From Streptomyces sp. A012304 (GTDB taxonomy: Bacteria > Actinomycetota > Actinomycetes > Streptomycetales > Streptomycetaceae), in contig NZ_BQUN01000228.1 in the NCBI RefSeq assembly GCF_026008495.1, positions 104,294 through 168,293 of the forward strand: a stretch of 64,000 nt of DNA, written 5' to 3'. Both the position numbers and the translations under genes were made by a program. Within the stretch, counting starts at the first letter, position 1, and each line of letters opens with the position of its first letter. This document shows positions 34,579 through 41,801 of the stretch, one piece after another. A model generated the notes under the pieces. The model was not told where the DNA came from, did not search any database, and saw only the letters and a list, made by a program, of their open reading frames with translations.

Positions 34579-35390
34579 CCACGCTGCTGGAGGTGAGCGA
34601 CCTGCGCGTCACCTACCCCGGACGGGGGTTCCGAGCCCGTCCCCACGAGGTCCTGCACGGCGTGTCGCTCGCCCTGGGACAGGGCGAGACCCTGGGCGTC
34701 GTCGGCGAGTCGGGCTCCGGCAAGACGACCATCGGCCGCTGTGTGCTCGGCCTGGTCGCGCCCAGCGGCGGCACCGTCCGCTTCCAGGACCACGACATCA
34801 CCCGTGCGGGACGCAAGGAGCGCCGCGCCCTGGCCCGGGACATCCAGGTGATCTTCCAGGACCCGTACTCCTCCCTCAACCCGTCCCTCACCATCGGCGA
34901 CATCCTCAGCGAACCGCTGGTCGTGCAGGGCGTCGCGGCGGGGGAGGCCCGGCACCGGGTGGCGGAGCTGCTCGACCAGGTGGGACTGCCCAAGGACGCC
35001 TCGCAACGCCTGCCGCGGGAGTTCAGCGGCGGCCAGCGCCAGCGCGTCGCGATCGCCCGCGCCCTCGCGCCCGCCCCTCGGCTCATCGTCTGCGACGAAC
35101 CGGTCTCCGCGCTCGACCTCACCACCCAGGCCCGCGTCCTCGATCTGCTCATCGACATCCAGCGGCGCACCGGCGTCGCCTACCTGTTCATCTCCCACGA
35201 CCTCGCGGTCGTCCGGCACATCAGCCACCGCGTGAGCGTCATCCACCGGGGAGACATCGTCGAGACCGGACCGGCCGGCGAAGTCACCACCACCCCCGAA
35301 CACCCCTACACCCAACGGCTGCTGCTGGCCGCGCCGGTCGCGGACCCGGCCGAACAACGTCGGCGACGCGCGACGCGGCAACACCTGTGA
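34575..35390 (+). CDS. ABC transporter ATP-binding protein, DppF type
   Basis: A 271-residue ATPase that pairs with the ATPase half of the preceding fusion. Walker A GESGSGKTT, Q-loop QVIFQDPYSSLNP, signature FSGGQRQRVAIARA, Walker B LIVCDEPVSALD and the switch His in LFISHDLAVV are complete, with the C-terminal HPYTQRLLLAAP motif of oligopeptide importers. The ATG overlaps the previous stop (ATGA). It ends the import operon. Confidence 0.94.
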   Translation: MTTLLEVSDLRVTYPGRGFRARPHEVLHGVSLALGQGETLGVVGESGSGKTTIGRCVLGLVAPSGGTVRFQDHDITRAGRKERRALARDIQVIFQDPYSSLNPSLTIGDILSEPLVVQGVAAGEARHRVAELLDQVGLPKDASQRLPREFSGGQRQRVAIARALAPAPRLIVCDEPVSALDLTTQARVLDLLIDIQRRTGVAYLFISHDLAVVRHISHRVSVIHRGDIVETGPAGEVTTTPEHPYTQRLLLAAPVADPAEQRRRRATRQHL

Positions 35391-35459
35391 CCCGCTCGCC
35401 CAGGACTGATCAGCACCGAACGGCGCAGAACTCCTTGAACGAAGACCAGCCGACGCCGG

Positions 35460-35836
35460 CGGAACGCACGTTCTGCAGCGGACCCGCTACGTCCGGGTGA
35501 CCGTGGCCGCCTGCCGTTCGACGGCGTCTTCGCCGTCAGCGGCGTACGGGTCTTCGGGAAGGGTGCCGGTGCCGCCCCCGGTCCGTGCCCGAGCCGTCCG
35601 CGTGGACGAGCGCACCGCCAGGGTCGAGTGGGACGCCGCGCCCGAGGCCATCGGGTACAACGGCGCGGGGCCGCGACCGGTCGCCTGTTCCGGTCGCGGC
35701 CCCGCTGCCTCGGGTACTCAACGCGGGAGCGGAGTACTGGGTGGCCGTCGACTCGTTCGGCGAAGCGGGCATCACCTCCGGCGCACCGGTGCCCGCGACA
35801 CGGGCCGACCTCTTCCTCCGCGTCACAGGTGGGTGA
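35460..35836 (+). pseudogene. C-terminal remnant of a glycoside hydrolase with Fn3-like tail, frameshifted and interrupted
   Basis: Rightward reading gives RTRYVRVTVAA, then after a shift LPFDGVFAVSGVRVFGKG, then in another frame RVDERTARVEWDAAPEAI and GYNG, and after the palindromic repeat LNAGAEYWVAVDSFGE. These are consecutive parts of one beta-sandwich/Fn3-like tail of the kind seen at the end of family-43-like glycosidases. At least two frame changes are present and the repeat at 35660-35718 splits the Fn3 domain. The catalytic part is gone. The glycosidase type is uncertain. Confidence 0.6.
35660..35718. repeat. 59-bp palindromic element, copy 2 (inverted)
   Basis: Read on the minus strand this is AGTACCCGAGGCA followed by the same GCGGGGCCGCGAC...GTCGCGGCCCCGC hairpin and CGCCGT as copy 1 at 20322-20377. 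It lies inside a broken glycosidase gene, separating two halves of one Fn3 domain, so it appears to have been inserted or to mark a recombination point. The pair brackets the glycoside island in inverted orientation. Confidence 0.8.
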
Positions 35837-35837
35837 T

Positions 35838-35970
35838 CGAGCATCAGCCGAATCCACCGCGCCGAGCACCTGTCGCCGGCGGAGCGCCTGGCCAGGGCGG
35901 AGGCCCTGGCCGCACTGGTGGTGGACGGCCTGCTCACCCCCGGCGGAGCAAGCGCCGATAGCGCGTGGGC
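35838..35970 (+). pseudogene. short coding-like fragment, unrecognised
   Basis: The frame RIHRAEHLSPAERLARAE, ALAALVVDGLLTPGGA has strong G/C third positions and helical character but no start and no clear end. It may be part of the same decayed locus. Evidence is weak. Confidence 0.25.
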
Positions 35971-36015
35971 GTGCCGCGAGCCGGCGTGCCTGCGGCCGTC
36001 CCGGCGGGTGATGAC

Positions 36016-36053
36016 GACCTGCCTGTCTGCCCGGTCGACACGGCAGGCAGGTC
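36016..36053 (-). terminator. hairpin terminator at the end of the second aromatic operon
   Basis: GACCTGCCTG (36016-36025) pairs with CAGGCAGGTC (36044-36053); an alternative inner stem CTGCC/GGCAG is also possible. It overlaps the stop of the hydroxyquinol dioxygenase gene and should end the leftward transcript. Confidence 0.65.
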
Positions 36054-36990
36054 ACACGCCCTTGGGGGCGAGGACGATGTCGAAGCGCACCCGGCTCCAG
36101 GTGCTGTCGATGACGCGGCCGTCGGGCGTCGGCGTGCCGACGGGCTGCCGCTCGAAGCGCTTGATCAGGGAGTCCTTCACGCCGAAGACGGTGTCCTTGC
36201 GGCCGATGGGGTCGCCCTCGGGGAAGATATGGGTCACCAGCGTGCGCGCCCCTTCGTGGGACACCATGAAGTGCAGATGACTGGCGCGCAGCGGTGAGCG
36301 GCCGACCGCGTCGAGCATCTTGCCGACGGGCCCGTCGTTCGGGATGGGGTACGGCGTCGGGGTGAGGCCCCAGAAGCGGTAGCCGCCGTCGGCCGCGGAG
36401 AAGAGGTGCGCCCGGCCGGCGCGCCTGCCGGCCTCGTACTGCACGTCGTACAGCCCGTCCTCGTCGGCCTCCCAGACCTCGATCCGCGCGCCGGCGAGCG
36501 GGGTGCCGTCGGTGTCGGTGACGGTGCCCTCGACCCAGCAGGGCTCGCCGGGGGCACCGAAGGCCAGGTCGTCGCCGAGTTCGATCGCCGGGGAGTCCTC
36601 GACGAAGAACGGCCCGAAGACGGTGGCCTCGGTGGCGCCCTTGTAGGCCTGGTTGTTGACGTTGATGGTCTGCATGCTCGCGCCGAGGGTGTCGGACAGC
36701 AGGATGAACTCCTGCCGGACCTCGTCGGTGATGTGGCCGGCCTTGGTGAGGAAGTCGATCGCCGTCCCCCATTCCTCCTCGGTCAGCCGGACCTCGCGGA
36801 TGAAGGAGTGCAGGTGCTTGACCAGGGAGACCATGAGTTCCCGCAGCCGCGGGTCCTGGCAGGCGTCGAAGGAGGCCACGACGGTGTCGACGAGCCGCTG
36901 CTCGACCGCCTGCTGTTCGGGCGACACCTCGCGGTGGATGGCGCCTTGGGCACCGGCCTGGGCCGAGCCGGGGTTGACGTAGGTAGCCAT
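36052..36990 (-). CDS. hydroxyquinol 1,2-dioxygenase (intradiol)
   Basis: A 312-residue intradiol dioxygenase: N-terminal helical dimerisation domain (about 25-120) and a catalytic beta-sandwich. The non-haem Fe(III) ligands are Y181 (EDGLYDVQ), Y214 (PTPYPIP), H238 and H240 (ASHLHF). Their spacing (33, 24, 2) equals Tyr164/Tyr197/His221/His223 of the Nocardioides hydroxyquinol enzyme. It cleaves hydroxyquinol between the hydroxyls to give maleylacetate, the substrate of the reductase encoded upstream; the pairing supports hydroxyquinol over catechol. The ATG follows GGAGG, and the longer upstream open frame is antisense-like. Confidence 0.92.
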   Translation of the reverse strand: MATYVNPGSAQAGAQGAIHREVSPEQQAVEQRLVDTVVASFDACQDPRLRELMVSLVKHLHSFIREVRLTEEEWGTAIDFLTKAGHITDEVRQEFILLSDTLGASMQTINVNNQAYKGATEATVFGPFFVEDSPAIELGDDLAFGAPGEPCWVEGTVTDTDGTPLAGARIEVWEADEDGLYDVQYEAGRRAGRAHLFSAADGGYRFWGLTPTPYPIPNDGPVGKMLDAVGRSPLRASHLHFMVSHEGARTLVTHIFPEGDPIGRKDTVFGVKDSLIKRFERQPVGTPTPDGRVIDSTWSRVRFDIVLAPKGV

Positions 36991-37001
36991 GACGGCCTCC
37001 T

Positions 37002-38069
37002 TCAGCTGATCGGGTCGCCGGCCCACGCCGCCTGCAGCAGCCCGGTCAGGTTCGCGTAGGTGACGGGGGTGGGGTTGTTGGCCGGTATCGCCTTGATGAT
37101 CGGCCCCAGCGCTTTGGCGATGCCGTCCTCGGGCATGCCGTAGTCGCGCAGCGCCCTCGGCGCGTCCAGCGCCTGGCGCAGGGCGGCCAGGCCGGCGCTC
37201 GCCGACCGGGTGCGGAAGACCGTGCCGAAGGCCTGGGCGATCCGCGCCTCCGCCTCGGGGGCGTGCGGGGCGTTGAAGGCCAGCACGTAGGGCAGCACGA
37301 CCGCGTGGGTCTGTGCGTGCGGGAGGTTGAACATGCCGCCGAGGACGTGGCAGATCTTGTGGTGCATCCCGGAGCCGGCCGAGGCGAACGAGACAGCGGC
37401 GAGGTAGGCGCCGTACAGCGTCTGCTCGATGCCCTCGACGCCGGTCGAGTCCTCGGCCACCGCAGGCAGGCCGGTCGCCAGTGCGCGGATGCCCTCCTGC
37501 GCCAGCGCCCGGTCGATCGGGTCGGCACGTGGCCCCCACATCGAGTCCACGCAGTGCGCCATCGCGTTCAGGCCGCTGGCCACGGTCATCCCGCCGGGCA
37601 GCGTGGTCAGCAGACCGGCGTCGTAGACGACCGACGCGGGCAGCACCTTGTCGTCCACACCGGTGGTCTTGGTCTCGCCCTCGGTCAGGCCCCACACGTT
37701 GGTCGCCTCCGAGCCGGCGTACGTGGTGGGGACCGCGACGATCGGCAGCCCGGTGGTCAACGCCACCGCCTTGGCCAGCCCCGTGGTCGAGCCGCCGCCG
37801 ACGCTGACCAGGATGTCCGCGCCCGCGTCGACCGCCGCCCGGCGGGCTCGTCGCGCGACCTCGACCGGCACGTGCATCACGACCTCCTCGTGACGCAGCA
37901 CAACGGGGAGCTCCTTGGCGATGGGGTCGGCCAGCTCCCTCTCGCGGTCCGACGCGATCAGCATGACCTTGGAACGGCCGAGTGCCTCGACCTCCGCCGC
38001 CACGGCGGCGGGCGACTCCCCGGCCGCGAACACCACGCGCTGGGGAAGGGTCTCGTGGGTGAACTTCAT
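37002..38069 (-). CDS. maleylacetate reductase (iron-containing alcohol dehydrogenase family)
   Basis: A 355-residue reductase. The NAD(P) region contains SVGGGSTTGLAKAVALTTGLP, followed by VPTTYAGSEATNVWGLTE, which is characteristic of maleylacetate reductases; metal/active-site histidines lie in GLNAMAHCVDSMW, GMHHKICHVLGG and LPHAQTHAVVLPY. It converts maleylacetate to 3-oxoadipate with NAD(P)H. GGAGG lies seven bases before the ATG, and the start overlaps the upstream stop by one base (TGATG). Next to hydroxyquinol dioxygenase, this assignment is secure. Confidence 0.94.
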   Translation of the reverse strand: MKFTHETLPQRVVFAAGESPAAVAAEVEALGRSKVMLIASDRERELADPIAKELPVVLRHEEVVMHVPVEVARRARRAAVDAGADILVSVGGGSTTGLAKAVALTTGLPIVAVPTTYAGSEATNVWGLTEGETKTTGVDDKVLPASVVYDAGLLTTLPGGMTVASGLNAMAHCVDSMWGPRADPIDRALAQEGIRALATGLPAVAEDSTGVEGIEQTLYGAYLAAVSFASAGSGMHHKICHVLGGMFNLPHAQTHAVVLPYVLAFNAPHAPEAEARIAQAFGTVFRTRSASAGLAALRQALDAPRALRDYGMPEDGIAKALGPIIKAIPANNPTPVTYANLTGLLQAAWAGDPIS

Positions 38070-38665
38070 CAGGCCTCCGTCAGCCATTGCTTGCCTTCGC
38101 CGTAGAGCTGCTCGACCGCTGTGCCGGTGAGGCCGGGAAGTCCCTGCTTCACCGTGAAACCCGCTTTGGTCTGCAGGTAGGCCAGGTGTCGGTAGCCGGT
38201 CGGGAACCGGTTCAGCAGCTCGGGGTCCAACCTGAGTGAGGCAGCGGGGTCCACGACGTCGAGCCGGTCCTTCTCGTAGATCGGCTGCCGGCGTACAAGG
38301 GTCCAGTGTCCCTCGTGGCGGGCGAGGAAGTCGTAGAAGCGGCCGGTGCACACGACGTCGACCTCGACGCCGTCGATGCTCGCGCGCTGGTTGATGGTCA
38401 TCTTCGTCTGGGCGACGGCCCGGTCGCCGACGATGTCCGCGGTGTGGCCACCGAGGAAGTGCAGGATGCTGACCCCGTTCTCGAAGCCCTCACGACTGGC
38501 CTTGATGAAGTCGTCGGCGCTTCCCTGGAACCAGGTGGCGCTCATCCAGCCGTCACGCGGATGCCAGACCGTGGCGAAGCGGCCCCAGTCCCCGGCATCG
38601 CGCCACAGCGCCCAGTTCTCGACGAGCTGCCGGATCTCGTGGCGGTCGGTGTCGGTCTGCGACAT
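38069..38665 (-). CDS. NTF2/SnoaL_4-like protein, 198 residues
   Basis: A cone-fold protein whose N-terminal half has the SnoaL/aromatic-dioxygenase-beta pattern RQLVENWALWRDAGDWGRFA, then GWMSATWFQG and HFLGGHTADIVGDRAVA. It is larger than, and not of the same type as, the three 134-142-residue proteins in this window. Relatives occur in hydroxyquinol-pathway operons as uncharacterised nuclear-transport-factor-2 family proteins. It is coupled to the maleylacetate reductase gene and follows aldehyde dehydrogenase after 124 bases. Possible roles are dehydratase/isomerase or an oxygenase accessory. Confidence 0.82.
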   Translation of the reverse strand: MSQTDTDRHEIRQLVENWALWRDAGDWGRFATVWHPRDGWMSATWFQGSADDFIKASREGFENGVSILHFLGGHTADIVGDRAVAQTKMTINQRASIDGVEVDVVCTGRFYDFLARHEGHWTLVRRQPIYEKDRLDVVDPAASLRLDPELLNRFPTGYRHLAYLQTKAGFTVKQGLPGLTGTAVEQLYGEGKQWLTEA

Positions 38666-38789
38666 GGTTCGATCTCCGCTCTGGTCTCGTACTACGGGGT
38701 GCGAGCCGCCGCCCCGGGGCACTTGCGGCCGGGGGCCTCGGGCCCGGCGCACGCCGTGTCGCGTGCGCCGTACGACCTCACTCGCGTCC

Positions 38790-40280
38790 TCAGATGGGGT
38801 AGTGGCGGGATCCCGACTGGATGGTGATCCAGCGCAACTCGGTGAACTCCTCCAGCGCGGCCCGGGAGCCGAACCGGCCCCAGCCGCTGGCGCCGACGCC
38901 GCCGAAGGGCATCTGGGGCTCGTCGTGCACGGTGGCGCCGTTGATGTGGCAGATGCCGGACTTGATCCGGCGGGCCACGTCGAGCGCGGCGGCGGCGTCC
39001 TTGCCGAAGACCGCGGCGGAGAGCCCGTACTCGGTGTCGTTGGCGACCGCGACGGCTTCGTCCGTGGAATCCACCTCGATGATCGAGACCACCGGGCCGA
39101 AGGACTCCTCGCGGTAGACGCGCATGTCCGGCGTGACACCGCGCAGCACGGTCGGCTGCACGAACAGGCCGTCGGCCGTGCCGCCGGTCAGGACCTGGGC
39201 GCCCTTGGCGCGGGCGTCCTCGATCAACTCGACCACGTGGTCGCGGGCCGCGGCGTGGACCAGCGGACCGATCTGTGAGGCGGGGTCGCTCGGGGGGCCC
39301 ACGACCAGCTTGGCGGCACGCTCGGCCAGCCGGGTGGACAGCTCGTCGGCAACCGTCCGGTCGACGATGACGCGCTCGGTCGACATGCAGATCTCGCCCT
39401 GGTTCATGAAGGCGCCGAAGTTGGCCGCGGCGGCGGCCTCCTCCAGATCCGCGTCGGGAAGCACCAGGAAGGGCGCCTTGCCGCCGAGCTCGAGGACCAC
39501 GCGGGTCAGGTGCCGGCCGCCGAGTTCGCCGATGATGCGGCCGACCCGGCTGGAACCGGTGAAGTTCACGCGCGTCACGGCGGGGTGGGCGACGAGAGCC
39601 TCGACGACGGCCGGACCGTCCTCGGGCGCGTTGCTGATGAGGTTGACCGCTCCGGCGGGCACCCCGGCGTCGTGCAGCACCTGGACGATGGCGGCCTGGG
39701 TGAGAGGCGTCTGCTCGGAGGACTTCAGCACCACGGTGTTGCCCCACACCAGCGGCCACACGATGGCGCGTACGCCGAGGATCAGGGGTGCGTTCCAGGG
39801 GGCGATGCCGACGACGACGCCGACCGGCTGACGCACACCGAGGGCGGTGAGGCCGGGCACGTCCGACGGGATGACCTCGCCGACGGCCGAGTAGGCCTGG
39901 GCCGCCGCCTCGACGAACATGCCCTTCGCGACGTGCACGTTGAAGCCGCACCAGGGGAGCGTGGCGCCCATCTCGCGGCTCATCGTGGCGACGATCTCGT
40001 CGGTGCGCTCGCCGAGCAGGACGGCCGCACGCTCCAGAATCGCCCGTCGCGCGGCGGGCGGAAGGCCCGACCACTCCGGAAGGGCGGCCGCGGCCGCGTC
40101 CACCGCGAGGTTGACGTCCTCGGCGGAGGCCGCGGCGACCCGAGCGATCGGTTCACCGGTCAGGGCCTCGGTCGTCTCGAAGTAGCGGCCGTCCCTGGCC
40201 GCGACGTGCTCGCCCGCGATGAGGAGGTCACTGGTCCGGACCGCGCCGGACGCGGGCGCCTCGATCTCTGTAGCTGACAT
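38790..40280 (-). CDS. NAD(P)-dependent aldehyde dehydrogenase (aromatic aldehyde type)
   Basis: A 496-residue ALDH. Active-site Glu264 is in VVLELGGKAPF and the nucleophile Cys298 in NQGEICMST; the cofactor segment VGIAPWNAPLILGVRAI and the C-terminal MPFGGVGASGWGRFG are typical. The sequence is closest in style to salicylaldehyde/vanillin-type dehydrogenases, so oxidation of an aromatic aldehyde to the acid is likely. The ATG at 40280 is preceded by a GGAAGTGGGA stretch; the upstream 30 in-frame codons enter the hairpin region and were excluded. It begins a four-gene leftward unit ending with hydroxyquinol dioxygenase. Confidence 0.93.
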   Translation of the reverse strand: MSATEIEAPASGAVRTSDLLIAGEHVAARDGRYFETTEALTGEPIARVAAASAEDVNLAVDAAAAALPEWSGLPPAARRAILERAAVLLGERTDEIVATMSREMGATLPWCGFNVHVAKGMFVEAAAQAYSAVGEVIPSDVPGLTALGVRQPVGVVVGIAPWNAPLILGVRAIVWPLVWGNTVVLKSSEQTPLTQAAIVQVLHDAGVPAGAVNLISNAPEDGPAVVEALVAHPAVTRVNFTGSSRVGRIIGELGGRHLTRVVLELGGKAPFLVLPDADLEEAAAAANFGAFMNQGEICMSTERVIVDRTVADELSTRLAERAAKLVVGPPSDPASQIGPLVHAAARDHVVELIEDARAKGAQVLTGGTADGLFVQPTVLRGVTPDMRVYREESFGPVVSIIEVDSTDEAVAVANDTEYGLSAAVFGKDAAAALDVARRIKSGICHINGATVHDEPQMPFGGVGASGWGRFGSRAALEEFTELRWITIQSGSRHYPI

Positions 40281-40353
40281 GTGTTGTCCCACTTCCACGA
40301 CAGCGGCGATTGCCGCACGAACCGTCTGTGCCGAACTCTGTGCGGTCGACGCC

Positions 40354-40409
40354 CCGCCCTGAACCCTCATGTCCGTTCATCGAACAAGCCGCATGAGGGT
40401 TCAGGGCGG
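40354..40409. promoter_or_regulatory. long perfect hairpin with operator-like loop (site D)
   Basis: CCGCCCTGAACCCTCATG (40354-40371) and its exact reverse complement (40392-40409) enclose a 20-base loop holding TCCGTTCATCGAACA, which matches the IclR-type sites A and B at 12 of 15 positions and carries GTTC-ATC-GAAC. It lies between the NTF2-like gene ending at 40429 and the aldehyde dehydrogenase start at 40280. It could terminate the upstream operon and position a regulator for the downstream one. Confidence 0.7.
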
Positions 40410-40428
40410 TCGGCCCTCCGGGCCTGCC

Positions 40429-40833
40429 TCAGACCGGGGGCATGCGCTTGGCCTGGTGCGAGTGCGCCAGGCGCCAGCCCTCCGGGGTCTCCTCCCAGAC
40501 CCGCGTCACCGCCTCCTGGACCGGGAAGGGCGGGAGGTTCTCGTCGAAGACGATGTGCATCTCCTGGAGGCACGTGGTGATCGCGGTGTTGCCCCGCACC
40601 GTGATGCTGAGCTCCTCGGCCTTCGCGAAGACCATGCGGCGGCGGGTCCAGGTGAAGTGGACGAAGTCCTTCCCGGCGTCGATCTTCCCGACCGGGCCGT
40701 GGACGGCCCGGCTGTCATCGAGCATGAGGGCGTTCATCGCTTCCTCGCCCTGGGTGAGAGCCACGAGCCAGGCGGCCTCCGCCTGCTCGATCGCCTGGAT
40801 GGTCTCGGCGGTTGCGGTGGATGTGGTGGTCAC
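40429..40833 (-). CDS. small NTF2/SnoaL-like protein associated with Rieske module B
   Basis: A 134-residue paralogue of the proteins at 6783 and 11033: AEAAWLVALTQGEEAMNALM, RAVHGPVGKI, TTCLQEMHIVFDENLPPFPV, TRVW, and a C-terminal GWRLAHSHQAKRMPPV. It starts at GTG 40833, overlapping the reductase stop by four bases exactly as in module A. The conserved order Rieske alpha, reductase, small protein in both modules argues for a working complex or consecutive steps. No catalytic residues can be named with confidence. Confidence 0.8.
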   Translation of the reverse strand: MTTTSTATAETIQAIEQAEAAWLVALTQGEEAMNALMLDDSRAVHGPVGKIDAGKDFVHFTWTRRRMVFAKAEELSITVRGNTAITTCLQEMHIVFDENLPPFPVQEAVTRVWEETPEGWRLAHSHQAKRMPPV

Positions 40834-41792
40834 AGGTCCAGCTCCAGAATCGGTGAGTGTGCTCGTGATGAGCACGTGGTGAACATGCCGTCGGCGCGCT
40901 CGTGGTCGGTCAGGATGTCGTCGCGGTGGTCCGGCTCTCCGGCGAGTACGCGCACGATGCACTCGCCGCAGATTCCCAGCCGACAGGAGTAGGGGGCGTC
41001 GACGCCGCCCGCGAGCAGGACGTCGAGGACGCTCTCGCCCTCCTTGATCTCGTACTCGCCCCCGGACTTGGCGAGCCGCACGGTGAAGGACCCGCCGGCC
41101 GTGTGCGCGTCGGCGTCCCGCACGGGCGCGAAGCGCTCCTTGTGGATCGCTTCGGCAGGCCATCCGGCTCCGCGCGCGGAGGAGATCACGAAGTCCATGA
41201 AGCCGCCGGGCCCGCAGACGTAGATCGCCGTGTCGGGGTCGGGCGGGCCGAGGTCGTCGGCGACGCTCAATCGCTGGTCGTCCTGTCCGTCGTCGAAGTG
41301 GAGCCGGACGCGGGGGTCGCGTTCCAGCTCATCGAGGAACGCCGCGTCCGCGCGGCTTCGGGCGCAGTAGTGGAACTCGTACTCCGCGCCCGTGACGTGC
41401 AGCGCGTGCGCCATGGCCAACAGGGGAGTGACACCGATACCGCCGGCCACCAGCAGATGGCGACGCGCCCGGTCCGAGACTCCGAACCTGTTGCGCGGAC
41501 GTGAGATCCGCAGCCGGTCGCCCTCGCGGAGCCGGTGCATGCCCAGCGAGCCGCCGCGCGACGCCGTCTCGGCCAGTACCGCCAGCCGGTAGCGGGCGCG
41601 GTCGTGCGGGGGCCCGCACAGGGAGTACTGGCGGACCAGCCCGGCGGCGTCGTCCACGAGTACGTCGACATGGGCGCCGGCGGCGAACTCCGGGAGTTCG
41701 GTGCCGTCGGGACTGACCAGGTCGAGCACCACGATCCGGGCGGTCGCCTCGCGTCGGGCGACCACGATGGTGTCGAGCCACTCGTTGCTCAT
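40830..41792 (-). CDS. PDR/VanB-type oxygenase reductase (module B)
   Basis: A 320-residue reductase with the same layout as the protein at 5818-6786: flavin barrel RQYSLCGPP, NAD-binding LLVAGGIGVTPLLAMA and YVCGPGGFMD, and C-terminal ferredoxin domain PYSCRLGICGECIVRV with a final Cys in FTTCSSRAHSPILELDL. All four 2Fe-2S cysteines are present. It supplies electrons to the Rieske oxygenase encoded nine bases upstream. Confidence 0.93.
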   Translation of the reverse strand: MSNEWLDTIVVARREATARIVVLDLVSPDGTELPEFAAGAHVDVLVDDAAGLVRQYSLCGPPHDRARYRLAVLAETASRGGSLGMHRLREGDRLRISRPRNRFGVSDRARRHLLVAGGIGVTPLLAMAHALHVTGAEYEFHYCARSRADAAFLDELERDPRVRLHFDDGQDDQRLSVADDLGPPDPDTAIYVCGPGGFMDFVISSARGAGWPAEAIHKERFAPVRDADAHTAGGSFTVRLAKSGGEYEIKEGESVLDVLLAGGVDAPYSCRLGICGECIVRVLAGEPDHRDDILTDHERADGMFTTCSSRAHSPILELDL

Positions 41793-41801
41793 GGTTCCCG
41801 C

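Noticed and set aside
35306..36772. Leftward 488-codon open frame through the palindromic element
   Set aside because: It crosses a terminator, a repeat and the dioxygenase gene in a wrong frame; Arg-rich shadow.
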